Source of the DNA: Astrocystis sublimbata
Lineage: Eukaryota; Ascomycota; Sordariomycetes; Xylariales; Xylariaceae
DNA length: 64,000 bases
Reading direction: 5' to 3'
NCBI GenBank assembly: GCA_022453515.1
Contig: JAJNNY010000013.1
Coordinates: 62,001-126,000 of the forward strand
Position numbers and translations under genes: made by a program. Below are positions 25,369 to 36,286 of the stretch, piece by piece; position 1 is the stretch's first letter, and each line of letters begins with the position of its first letter. Under the pieces are notes generated by a model. That model searched no databases, had not been told where the DNA came from, and saw only the letters and a list, made by a program, of their open reading frames with translations.

Positions 25369-28300
25369 TTTGTTTTTCCCCACGAGCAGCATTTGATGAT
25401 GCCGATACCATTTCACTTCAGAACGCTAGCTCATACTACTTTTGCAAGATAAAACAGGTGACAGAATGTCTCACTTCAAAAATATTCGAGACGGTACCCA
25501 AGACGAAAAAAGCGAACTTGTCCAAACGACGGCTCGGATCTCACGATACTGGCCTGAGTTGAGAAGCGCGGTGGATGTGCACTCCCCGGAGCACCTCCTT
25601 GATCACACAGGCCATAACGCAAGCCAAGACGTGCCGTGATCCCTGATGATGCCGGCCTACTGTATTCGGCTCCTCTTGGCTGACCTTAGACAGACGAACA
25701 CAGTTTCGCAATGAATGACAGCAATCTAGTTCGCTTCTGCACCGCAAATTATAGAATGCCATGTCGCACCACCCCACCATGATCTCGAAGACCGAGCATG
25801 CAGCAGGATCACGGCAAACAACGAACTGAGGTCTAGACTTGGCGGGGATTGCTTGAGGTGGGAATACCACGACTGCACGAACAATGGGAGGGGGGTCAAA
25901 CTCGCCGACATCCTAAAATCACAAGCTCAATCACATATACATAAATTCAGCTCGTAGATAGTTGTGCCTCCTGAAGCCTTCGAAACCCGCGCTCCTCGGC
26001 GCTCCGGAGAAGGTAAACTTCAGTTTCTGGCTCGAATTACTAGCTTCACGATCGTCACCTGTGTGGAAGCTGTCGTCACTCGCATCATCTACCTACATCG
26101 CAGACCCAGCGCTATCTGCGGTTGTGCTGCAACAAAAGTGGTTTCTTGACCCGCTGCGGAGGATACTTTGGCAACAATCCATTCATATCCAGCCCCTCAC
26201 TTTCATGGGGTGGACGATCCGCTGGTCTGGCACACACCTCTCTACACAAACATCCCACGCGATCTTGGCAGATTGCTTGGCACCAGTCCAGCAGCGAGTT
26301 TCTGTACGTAGTAGTTTCCGTCCAGAGAGTAAATCAGGACAATGGATGAAAGGAAGGGAAGAAAAAAAAACATCTTGGGGGCCGAGGTCCTCACCGCTTT
26401 GCACAACACCAAAAGCAGTTGGTGGTGTGTTGGTGAACCGTTTCCTCCCTCAGTTTGCCAAACTTCCCATTCTTCGTTAAGTTGCTAAGGCTGGTGGTGT
26501 GAGTGATGCGTAATACGTATATATGCGCCTGCATCTGCGAATAAGACATGGCGCGCATATTTGGAGACAATGCACCATCTCAATTTGATGCCGCCACCCA
26601 TGCTGGCTCATGCCTCTAAAGCAAAGTGCTTGCAGAAAAGAAGCCCGAGCGGTGAAGACTTGAACAGCTCTAGTATGTAAGTGGTAGGCGGGGGAGGCTT
26701 GATGCGTCGCCAACAACAACCCTTCATTGGCCGCCGGTTGCTCGGCTTCGCTCGCGACCATGCTGCTCTCGGCAACCTACAGGCACATCAGGTTTGATCA
26801 ACCAGCGATAAGGCAGGTCGCGAAAGGCAGATTTGCTCGCATGTTGTAGTACGAGTATGCTGAACTCGGCTGATTAGTAAAAAAACAAGTAGCGCGCGCC
26901 TCACATCCAGGTTATCTCGACGAGCTAGTCTGCAAGTCGTCTAAGTCTGAGTCTGAGATCCGACTAGTGCTGTAGATCCCCTCAGCGCCATCCGACAATC
27001 TGAATTCACCATAGTCGTGAGATTCAAATTGCCTTCTGCGACATGCGCTACATATCACACTGCACAGTATCAAAAGCAAAAGACTTACTCGAGAGTCCAA
27101 GTATGGCAACTGATTGACATACGTTTCATGGTCTTGACACCAACAATGCAAGCTTGACAGTACGTACTCGTAGCTGTAAAACGTAGCGCGGACGATCAAA
27201 GCAAGAGATACAAGTTTGGTGATAGCACCACACACCTTCGGGGCCAACCGGCCGGTGCCGGCGCTGGCTCGAGTGAGACGGGACTCGATTGGCCGGCTCG
27301 GCTTTGCTGGACAACATCCAGTCCTATCCCACGGCATCAGCCGGTTGTTTGATGACGCCCTGCACGGCGTCGTCAGATGCTGTGCCACTCGAGGCACTCG
27401 GCCGGACCAAGACCTCGATTGCCCAAAGCGAACAAACATTGGAAGCCCATCTGCTCAACGACCAGTCAACCATTGTGCGAGGTAACCTGTAGATTCGGGC
27501 CGCATATATCTGTCTGTTCATGCGGCTACCCGCTGATAGCTGATGATGATGCAGATAAGAATGACATGCTTTTGCAACAAGTCTCGTTGTCCTATCAGTG
27601 TGCATATGTTTGTTTCACATCTAAGGCCTCGAATGCCAACGGCCAGGCCGGTGATTTGACGTCCTTGGCCCGACCTCAAGTCCCGCGCGCCGTTGCCAAA
27701 ATGAAGTCTCACGGGGCATCTCCATCTCCAATCACAATCTTGGACTGTGCGAGGGAGAAGGGGAAAAAACCGTTTGTTACACTGCATATGATCGCAGGTA
27801 ACGTGTCGGCGGCGCATATTCCGAGGCGGCGCTGTCTGTCTGTCGTGTGCCCTCCCTCAAGAAAGACTTACGACGTCCGCGACGTCTGCAGTTATGTCTC
27901 ACTCCTCCATTTGGTGCGCGGGTTCATGTCTAGATGCATGTCTCTTTTGGGCGCTGACGCTGATACTGACACTGACGAAGACAACATGGTTGTCTACGCA
28001 CAGCTCTCTTTGACCACGATCACACATAGGAGAACATGGCCGTTTAGCCATGTCCTTCGAAAACACGTCCAGCTAGGTTACGTGCTCGTGCTTACTGTCT
28101 TGCCTCGAATGCAAAATGGCTCAGTGCTGTCTCGAAGGCATCGGTCTGAGACTGAGTGAATTTCATGTGCACATGTTGGTGTATCTAACTTCCTCACGAT
28201 GCTCTGCTGATCGGAGCTACAATCATTTCCCGACTGCTGTGTCTCGGTCTTCATAGACCAATCGCAGGTATGGTGAGGTGTGACTTCGGGAATAAAAGGA

Positions 28301-29700
28301 AGGTTTGTTTGTTGAGAGTGCAATGTCCAAAACGTCGGCAGATATCTTCGTTCGGGATCAGGTACACTTTCATTCTATAGGTGCCTAGTCAACACCCATA
28401 TCTAAATTCCACGATCTCTTAGACTCACTGAAAGATATAGCACTATCCTTATGATATACTGGACGCGTACTTCCTAATAGACGGATGAGATCGTATATGC
28501 CTGTTCTGTGGGATTGATAAACCTGAACTTCCAGGGTCAGCTTGAACGATAAGTAGGTGTTCTATGTAGGTATACAGAGTAGATGCACGTATGCCGTTAG
28601 AGAATGCCTCAATTTCTCTGCATTGTCGATGAATAACTATGTCATAGCCTCCGCTGTCGTCAAATTGTAGTTGACTCATTCGACGCTTGCAATTCCCTTT
28701 CACGTGGACAAGTGCTTTGTCTAACAAAGGTTGGCCGACATTTCCATACACTTGGGATACGATTTAATTCGCGGGCTCTCGAAATCTCATGTTCCATTCA
28801 TATTGACTGACGACGCTTTCGATTACGAAAAACCCCATGTGTAAGTCATTGTACACTTACTCTTTCTATCAAACCTCGGTACGATGCTATCACCTTTAAC
28901 TAGAGTCTCGAGGCCTAAGAGATAAAACATGATTTGGCTCTCAATCCTTGTAGTTGAGATGTGAGGATTCGAAGCTCATTATCCAGGCTTCTTAGAAAGG
29001 GCATGTGTTGGCCGTTAAATAAGACTACCTATTGAGTAAAGCCTACTGGAATCTTCTGAGCGGCCAATGTTCGGATTTTGACATACAAAGCCACATCTAC
29101 AACCCGGTAGTACGCATGCAGAAATCGATAGTTTCCACATCACAATGAATACACCATCTCGAGTCTTATTCGCAATAGTGAAATATATATTCTCACAATA
29201 ATTACAAGATAATGATGGCGGAGATTCCGGATGAGGCATAGTAAAGGATTCAACAAAAAGGCTTGGCGAATATATCACATTGGAATCTTAGGTACAATAT
29301 CATCCCAAAAAGGCAATTGTCCTTGGAACAGAGATGCAAAATCTATGATCATCCTCACTTTGTTCCTAATGCTGCAAAAAAAACGCAATGATGAAGTGTT
29401 GTTGGATTTTTTTATTGGAAGCCGAAGTTTAGCCATTGCTGACCAGCTTTGATGGTTTGCATTAAACCCGATACGGAGATTCCCTATTTGGACCGCTCAG
29501 ACGGGTCAGGTTGAGGAGCCCTTTCAAGATCAAGCTCTTGCCCGCCGCGAGTCATTAATATAAGTATTCGAGTTCGGCAGCAAAGGAGCATTCTGTTTTA
29601 TGCTGTGGTATAAATACGAAGGGGAATTTCTCACCATACCTGAAAATCACACCACTCCTCGTACCTACGGTGCTAGATTAAGTGTTCAAACAATTGGAGG

Positions 29701-30922
29701 ATGGCGAACACACAGAAAGACCCCGCGGCCATTGAGACGGCCAAGAGTTTCGATCATGTGCCATGGGGAGATGAAGTGCGTATTTTTTCTCATATTCAGT
29801 CTTTTCTCGCATTGTCTCCTTTAAGTACAATGTGCTCGATAGAATCATCCCGGAGAATGAGTTGACCTTTGCAATGCTCTTATCAATAAAGCTTAGAACG
29901 GCAATGACTGACCCTCACGATGCAGTATGAGAAGATGATATCAGGGATGCTGTAGGTGTTCTTACTCCTATAGACTTCAACGTGGGATACCTCAGTTCCC
30001 AAGTCTCAACGACACCAGGGATGGCTATGGCTGCGCATGGTATCAAAATTTTCGATGAGAGCATGAACGACTAACCACAAGCCCAGGTACGACGCACAGG
30101 CGCCGGAGCTAGTCAACGGCCGATTCAAGGCGCGGCGATGGATGAACAAATATAACAGCCACTTCCCAGACGACGCCACGCCCGAGAGCCTGCTCAAAGA
30201 CAGAGAGGAGATGCTGCGGGGAATAATGGGCAGTCTCGGCACGAGCACGTTCGTCGAGCCTCCTGTCAACATCGACTACGGATGCAATATCAAGATCGGA
30301 AACAACTTCTACTCCAACTTCAAGTACGTAGTCTTCGTCTCTCCCCTCTCTTCTTTTTAAACCTCCTTCTTTTCTACCAGTGTTTGTTTCATTTGTATCT
30401 CCTAACGGACCGCGAGATCCCTCCTACCAATCAGCCCTTATAGATGGTTGACACAGGCTAATTGAGACTTTCATTTCTTGCTAGCCTCGTGATATTGGAC
30501 TGCGGGATTGTCGAGATCGGGAACCGTGTCATGTTCGGGCCTTTCGTGTCGATCTTCGCAGCAAGTACGTGATACAACAACAACAACCGAAAACCCGTCA
30601 ATCAACTTCCCGAACCCAAATCCAAACCCCAAGCTCCAAGCTCCATCCTCACATAGAGATCGATCAAAATCTAATCTGCATCATAGCGCACGAGACCGAG
30701 GTGCAGTCGCGGCGGGACGAGATCGAGTACGCGCGGCCCGTGAAGATCGGCGACGACTGCTGGATCGGCGGCAACGTGACCATCATGCCCGGCGTCAACA
30801 TTGGGAAGGGGTGCACGATCGGCGCCGGCAGCGTCGTCACCAAGGACATCCCCGACTTCTCTGTTGCTATTGGGTCCCCTGCGAAAGTGGTTAAAAAGGT
30901 CACGCCGATTCCTGACATATGA
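29701..30922 (+). CDS. Maltose/galactoside O-acetyltransferase-like hexapeptide enzyme
   Basis: Five exons: 29701-29775, 29926-29951, 30087-30323, 30485-30564 and 30687-30922; introns of 150, 135, 161 and 122 nt with normal GT...AG ends. The joins give one uninterrupted 217-aa protein. Residues about 24-80 form the Mac domain of maltose acetyltransferases (EYEKMISGMLYDAQAPELV). Residues about 95-205 form a left-handed beta-helix of hexapeptide repeats (YGCNIKIGNNFYSN; VKIGDDCWIGGNVTIMPGVN; IGKGCTIGAGSVVTKDIPDF) ending in GSPAKVVKKV. His141 (AATHETEV) matches the position of the family's catalytic base. The family moves acetyl from acetyl-CoA to a sugar or thiol-free hydroxyl acceptor and works as a cytosolic trimer (MAT/GAT/NodL group). 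The true acceptor in fungi is not known. The 217-aa length fits the family. Confidence 0.92.
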
Positions 30923-31551
30923 TGAAGATGATGATGGACGTCTATTGGTATATAAACACACAGTGCTTGCTATGCCTGCCGGCGTAGACCCAGCGAGGAT
31001 GTGGGTAGCTTAGAGATGGGATACTGTAGATGGCATCTAGAAAGCGACTAGCAAAGAATAGTTTAGACTCTAGAAGTATATACGTGAGTGCTCGACTCCA
31101 ATCGTCTGCAGCGCAGCCTGAATATGTGACATTTCAAAAGTAGGTAGACGAAGCATATGTCCAAGGCTTGGCAAAATAATATTCGACTTCTGACTACAGG
31201 CTTTAGTCACAGTGAGAAGCAATTTGATATGCCGCCAGAAAAACAGAATGGTGTAGACTAGCCACGGAACTGAAAGTGAAAGTAAAGTAAAAGCAGTAGC
31301 TAGTGGGCACCCAACTCCAAGTACTTTACTTGTCTTGAAGTTAATGAAGGAACTCGGGTATAAGTCGCCAACCCTACGCCAGGATGCGCCCCTCTTCATC
31401 CCACGCCCCGCAATCTTGCACTTAGGTACAATGTCTCTTCAATCTTTCAGACGAGATGGGGTTTTTCTTGATGCGTTATTTGCGCAACAGAGTGGAACCT
31501 CAAGAGTTTCATGCCAATACTGATCGAGTCTGGCGCTATGAGAAAGAAGCG
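30923..31551. other. Tail-to-tail intergenic region, no gene seen
   Basis: 629 bp between the 3' ends of the acetyltransferase gene and the minus-strand mitochondrial protein gene, presumably the two 3' UTRs. The frames present are short and without recognisable features. Confidence 0.5.
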
Positions 31552-32559
31552 TTAGGCCTTTTGTGACTGTACTTGAGCCATGGCAAGGTCAGGTTGGATT
31601 CTGACGATCCTGTCGAGTGCTTGGCCATCCTCAAGCGCATACCCCCCTTCGATGTCCAACTTGTACCTCACACCATTGATGTAGACGGGCGCAAACCCCT
31701 CGCCGGTCAAGCCCCGCCGTATGTTCCCCATAAGAGAGGACGAGGCGCGACCGGCATCACGGAAGGGTGCTGTCATGAGGTGTTCGAGCTCATACTCGCG
31801 CTCCTCTTTCCTACGTCTCGCGTCCTGCACCTTCTTGGCCTCCCTCTCGACACGGCTGAGCGCGATAGGGCGTTGTTGCATTCGATTCACCATGACTAGT
31901 CTCTCTGGCTCTATTTGCATGCTCTTCGCCGGCAGCGGTAAGGGTATGGTGCTACGGGCGACGACCTCGAGCATGAGGGGCGATGGGCCAGGCGTTTGCG
32001 AGGAGGGGTTACGGGGAAGAAGCTTGATGGATCTTATGATGCCGGTGGGCTTCATGCAAAAGACAGTGCCGATAATGGCAAACATGAAGCTGATGACGCC
32101 GAAGCCAACGGGGACCCAGGGTGAGATGTCGGGGGGCAGGTGGAAGACGTTGAGGGTGCTGTTGATGGCGGCGGCGCCGAAGCAGAACAAGCCGGCGCCG
32201 TAGCTCGAGATCAGAAAGCTGAGCTGGGGCGCGGCCTCGTACAGAGTCGTCGGCTTCCCCTTCAGGGTGAGACGCTGGGCGTAGCCGAGGTCTTGGAGGG
32301 TCTTGATCTTATCGCTAACCAAGCCAGTCGTGGGTTTCGCACGGGGTTTCGCACGGGGTGGGAGTGCCATCTTCATGGCGGCGCAAAGCGTGCGACATGA
32401 CGAGAACGATCTCGGCTGCAGAGACGGCTGCGTGAAGGGTCGCAGAAGGCTCGTCGTGCGACGGGAAGGAGCAGCGTCCAGCGAGGGCGTTGTTCGGAGG
32501 GTGCTTCGCACAAGCAGGACGAGGGGATGGCTGAAGCCCCGGCACTGAGGCGCCATCAT
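31552..32559 (-). CDS. Mitochondrial two-TM protein, TMEM223/TMEM186-like
   Basis: A single exon of 335 codons. The N-terminal 60 residues are rich in Arg, Ser and Leu and nearly free of acidic residues (RSTLRTTPSLDAAPSRRTTS; LQPRSFSSCRT), as in a mitochondrial presequence. Two membrane helices lie at about 113-132 (LSFLISSYGAGLFCFGAAAI) and 149-168 (VPVGFGVISFMFAIIGTVFC). Then come GIIRSIKLLP, a charged linker, and a soluble C-terminal part (FAPVYINGVRYKLDIEGGYA). The order LYE - TM1 - TM2 - (I/V)RSI - C-terminal beta region resembles TMEM223/TMEM186 proteins of the inner membrane, implicated in respiratory-chain assembly. That link is from layout and is tentative. Start codons at 32559 and 32556 are tandem. 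It is divergently arranged with pdx1, another mitochondrial gene. Confidence 0.82.
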   Translation of the reverse strand: MMAPQCRGFSHPLVLLVRSTLRTTPSLDAAPSRRTTSLLRPFTQPSLQPRSFSSCRTLCAAMKMALPPRAKPRAKPTTGLVSDKIKTLQDLGYAQRLTLKGKPTTLYEAAPQLSFLISSYGAGLFCFGAAAINSTLNVFHLPPDISPWVPVGFGVISFMFAIIGTVFCMKPTGIIRSIKLLPRNPSSQTPGPSPLMLEVVARSTIPLPLPAKSMQIEPERLVMVNRMQQRPIALSRVEREAKKVQDARRRKEEREYELEHLMTAPFRDAGRASSSLMGNIRRGLTGEGFAPVYINGVRYKLDIEGGYALEDGQALDRIVRIQPDLAMAQVQSQKA

Positions 32560-33231
32560 CGAATGTCACGACTTTGGCAGCTGCAGCGGGTGGGTAGTGC
32601 AGCTTGGACCGAGTGAAAGGTACCTAGGTAGGCAAAGACGGTAAAAGCGAGGTTGTTGAGGGGCCTCAAAGGGCCCTGTTACATATCGTAGTACCGTATG
32701 GCCAGAATGGCTCGATGTGGAAAACTTGGGATTTTCAATGATCGGTCGATCAGGTCTGCAGCGAGGTGAAGAAGCAGACAAATTCCTAGCGCTCTGCGAC
32801 AGCACCTACCCTGTAGGTAGTGGGGGTACTTTTCTCAGGTACCTGACATTTGGACAGATGAGCGGGCGGGAGTGAGTGGGCTCTACGGCTGATTGACAGC
32901 TCCGATTGGGCTCCGTAGGTACCTAGGTACAGTCCTCACTGGCTCGACTGGCTCCCGTCACCTTGCTCACCACGCCAAATGCGCAACATTTAGCGGTGCT
33001 ACGCTTGCTCGCTGACGCTAAAAGTTACTGCAGGGTAGGTACATCCTCCAGCGCCGGACAATCCCCAACAAGCTTGGAGCCCTCGTGAAGGGACCCCAGA
33101 AAAGTACAAGCTCCGAAATATTGTCACCGATTCCATCTTGCGGACCAGGTCGGTCGTCGCAATCCTCAACTCCATCCCACACGCCAGACGGAGCGAGCTG
33201 GTGTGAAAAACAGTCTACACAGCCGCCGACA
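32560..33231. promoter_or_regulatory. Divergent promoter between two mitochondrial genes
   Basis: 672 bp head-to-head spacer between the TMEM223-like gene and pdx1. It contains an ATTGG (CCAAT on the minus strand) at 32905-32909, near the middle, and TACCTAGGTA palindromes at 32621-32630 and around 32916-32930. CCAAT boxes bound by the HAP/CBC complex are common upstream of fungal respiratory genes; whether this one works is inference. Confidence 0.45.
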
Positions 33232-34672
33232 ATGGCATCATTCGTGACGGCGACACGCCTATCCGCCCGCCTGGCGAGCCGACGGGTCGTTCAAGATGCC
33301 ACCTCTAGAGGTTCGTATGCGCGCATTTGACTCTTACTCCCACCACCGTCATGTCCGTTGCTGTGCTACCACCAATTATACCTCCAATTATGCCTCCAGT
33401 CATGCTACAGATCATGCTGCGCTATTGCCGTGAACAAACAATGCTCACGCTCCGCTCTCACTAGGCTTTCGCACCTCCGCCGCATCGCTCGCCGCCCAGA
33501 ACTTCACCATGCCCGCCCTGTCTCCGACCATGACCGAGGGCAACATAGCCACCTGGAAAGTCAAGGAGGGCGACTCCTTTGCTGCTGGCGACGTGCTGCT
33601 CGAGATAGAGACCGACAAGGCCTCCATGGACGTCGAGGCCCAGGAAGACGGCCTCCTCATGAAGATCATGCAGGCCGACGGCAGCAAAGGCGTGCAAGTC
33701 GGCGCCCGAATCGCAGTGCTGGCCGAGCCCGGCGACGACATCAGCCAACTAGAGATCCCCGCCGATGCTAAGCCTGCGCCCGACGCCAAGAAGGATGCGC
33801 CGAAAGAGAAGGGGGAGCCCAAGCAGGCCGCCACATCCGAGCAGACGAGCACCCAGAAGCAGCCGAGAAAGTCGGGAGAGAAGGCGCCGCCACAGAAATA
33901 TCCCCTGTACCCGTCCGTCGCCCATCTGATCAAGGAGAACGGGCTGGACGAGTCCGCCATCAGCGATATGACCCCCACAGGACCTGCCGGCCGATTGCTG
34001 AAGGGTGACGTTCTGGCCTACCTGGGATCCGTGACCCCAAGCCGCCCCGAGGAGATCATGAAGCGCTTCAACCACAACTCCCACCTCGACCTGTCCAACA
34101 TCAAGATTGCTGCTCCCAAAGACGCCCCGAAGAAGGCAGACAAGACCGCCACCAAGCAGCCACCCGTTGTAGAGGAGCGACTGGTTTCGCTGCCTGTGTC
34201 ATTGGCAGCCGTCATCGCTGTACAGACCAAGGTGGAGAGCTCGCTGGGCACTTTCATCCCCCTATCCACTTTCCTCGAACGGGCCGCCGACGTTGCCAAC
34301 GACGCATTGCCATTGCCGGCCAACCACAAGCCCTCCACCGACGAACTATTTAACCAAGTGCTTGGTCTCGATAAGGTTGGCCCCAAGGCCTCGCGAGGCC
34401 GGTATATACCCCAGATTGCGGCGCTCCCCCCCGCGTCCTTTACTGGTGTCGCTCCAAAGCCCAAGGCCAAGGTCGACATCATCGACTTCCTCACGACCGC
34501 CTCGCAGAAACCCACTCCCAAGACAAGGAAGTCGCCGACTCAGCCAGGCATTTCCACCAGCAACAACTTCTTTAGTCTCAAGGTTCCCAAGGACGAAGAA
34601 AAGCGAGCCAAGGTCTTCTTACAGAAACTGAAGGTGGTGCTGGAATCTCAGCCGGGTAATTTGGTGCTATAG
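33232..34672 (+). CDS. pdx1: Pyruvate dehydrogenase complex protein X component (E3-binding protein) Pdx1
   Basis: Two exons: 33232-33310 and 33465-34672, joined in phase 1 across a 154-nt intron (GTTCGT...CACTAG). The product is 428 aa, close to yeast Pdx1 (about 410). A mitochondrial presequence (MASFVTATRLSARLASRRVV) is followed by a lipoyl domain at about 41-116 (MPALSPTMTEGNIATWKVKE) with the lipoylated lysine K78 in EIETDKASMDVEA. A Lys/Ala/Pro-rich hinge leads to a peripheral subunit-binding domain at about 175-214 (PSVAHLIKENGLDESAIS, then GRLLKGDVLAYLG), which docks dihydrolipoamide dehydrogenase (E3). The C-terminal half lacks the HxxxD acyltransferase active site of E2, as expected for protein X, which tethers E3 to the PDH core in the mitochondrial matrix without acetyl transfer. 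The first exon supplies the presequence, supporting the splice. Confidence 0.93.
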
Positions 34673-35168
34673 ACTGGTTCTGGATGGAAATCTGTACCTA
34701 TAACTTTGTAGTGCCTTTTGCGAATACATATATAGACTTACACAATGTTGGCAACAGTTTGGTTAGGTTCTCAAATGAAGCCACTTGCTCCCGGATCCAA
34801 GTACATGTATATCAGGGTTGGGGGTTTGATATGTCGACCACAGTCTACTCATGTGCGAAGAGTGACGATGACAATTGATTTCCTTGAGCCAAGGATATTG
34901 TGCTAACGCACACCATGGCACGAAACGACGTGGGAATATCGCGTGCCACATCGATTGCCAATCCCAGGGGCAACGACCGCGAGGTTTTTATACACACTGC
35001 GTGCGCCCATCGATCGAATGAAAGAAGGGTAGCCGCTTATATTACAAATCTACAAATATACATAGTCTCTGGAACATGCAAGCACCAGCATTAGTATCGC
35101 ATGACAAGAACCGGCTTGCCAAGATCTTCGAGAGTCGTATGTGATCTCGCCCCTTTTAGAGGGCATCT
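34673..35168. other. Tail-to-tail intergenic region, no gene seen
   Basis: 496 bp between the stops of pdx1 (plus) and the F-box-like gene (minus). Only short frames are present. Confidence 0.5.
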
Positions 35169-36286
35169 TTAGACAACCAAAATTGGTTGTGGCTGCTGCT
35201 GCAGTCCATAAATCGTGTCAATCGCGTCAATCGTTCGGTCCCCTTCCGCCTGGACATTAGGCACACATATCGGCTTGCCCATGGCGGGCCCAGCCTTGAG
35301 CCAAACCTCCTCAACCCATTCGCTGTCTCGCGCACCCGGCACCCATCGACCTTTCACATGACCCTGACTCGGCGGTTTCCACGAAATGAAGCGCGACACG
35401 CTGACCCCACCACTGGGCTGCGCGTCCGCTCGCTCGTCGCGATCGTGGTACCCTCTCCTCCGGATGCTGTACCGTGTCTGGCTGTTACTTCGATCCTGCA
35501 TCATCACTTCGAGCTCGCGCGGGAGCCACGGAGCCCCCTGTTCGGGATCGACGAACGGCCAGATGCGCTCCTGGACGAAGGACCGTAGTCTGCTGAGATC
35601 GGTCGCGTACAATAGCGAGTTGAACAGATCAGGCGCGTCGCTCCACGAGCCCGTGATGCGGAGGAATCTGAGACTATCCAGCGCGCCACTCTCATGCGCG
35701 CATCGCAGCGTGCGCAGCCAATTCCTGGACGCCTGCTCGCCCGTCTTCCTGTCCGTCTGGCCGATCGTGGTCAGGGCCGGAAACTCCAGGTGCCTGGGCT
35801 GGAGATGCTGGTCTCGGAGGGATGTTGCGCTTATTGCTGCTGCTGCTGTCGTCGTCCCGTCCGTCGACGACACATGACGCGAGAGAAACGCGGTGGCGGC
35901 ATATTCTCCCGCATGCGCGCCAGGCGAGCCGGTGAACGTGGAGCTGTCCGGCCACACCACGATCCGGTTGTGCCGGAAGAACACCTCGCGCGCCTCGGCG
36001 GAGAAGCCCTTGCTCACGCGAAATATTGCGCGCGGCGGCTGCCAGGATGCGTCTGCGCGGCGCCCTCTCGCGGGGACTTTATACCCTTTTACCGGGTCCC
36101 ATGATATCTCATTTGTTGGCGCTAAATATAACAAGGTAGGGTGTTAGTATGCGCTTTCTTTCTCTCACTCTCTCGTCTCTCTTCTCTCTGCTAGGAATGC
36201 GTACCGACCAGGTCTGTGAACTCGAGAACGTTGAATCGGAGCTCGGTCGGCAAGTCGCCGAAGCGGAACACGTCTGTACAGTTCAT
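35169..36286 (-). CDS. F-box-like domain protein, function unknown
   Basis: Two exons: 36205-36286 (27 codons plus one base) and 35169-36121, joined in phase 1 across an 83-nt intron (GTACGC...TTTAG). The product is 344 aa. The first exon encodes MNCTDVFRFGDLPTELRFNV, continuing LEFTDLVAPTNEISWDPVKG across the junction. The LPxELR...VLEFTDLVAP pattern is typical of a divergent F-box-like N-terminus found in many Pezizomycotina proteins of unknown role. The body has a segment like the interior of such proteins (ARGRRADASWQPPRAIFRVS; SAEAREVFFRHNRIVVWP) with no known catalytic motif. F-box proteins usually recruit substrates to an SCF ubiquitin ligase through Skp1; whether this one does is inference. 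An open frame begins further downstream, but the short upstream exon supplies the conserved motif. Confidence 0.8.

Larger units (their letters stand above)
19760..29700. other. 9.9 kb gene-poor block
   Basis: No gene could be supported in this block. It begins with the GC-rich upstream region of the LRR gene (to about 21.3 kb) and becomes a mosaic of moderate GC. It contains short tandem repeats (24471-24515, 25337-25368) and TACCTAGGTA palindromes such as 24797-24806. The longest frame (27377-28159, plus, 260 codons) overlaps a minus-strand frame (26912-27439) and neither matches a family I know. There are no terminal inverted repeats, transposase or reverse-transcriptase motifs, or tRNA cloverleaf. 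Confidence 0.5.

Noticed and set aside
25442..25639. 65-codon plus-strand frame of ordinary composition
   Set aside because: Short, no homologue that I recognise, and no flanking exons in frame.
27377..28159. 260-codon plus-strand frame in the gene-poor block
   Set aside because: Rich in Cys, His and Arg with no motif, and overlapped by other frames. Length alone is not enough at this GC content.
33445..34521. Long antisense frames over pdx1
   Set aside because: They mirror the GC-rich coding strand of pdx1, whose lipoyl and subunit-binding domains make the sense frame certain.
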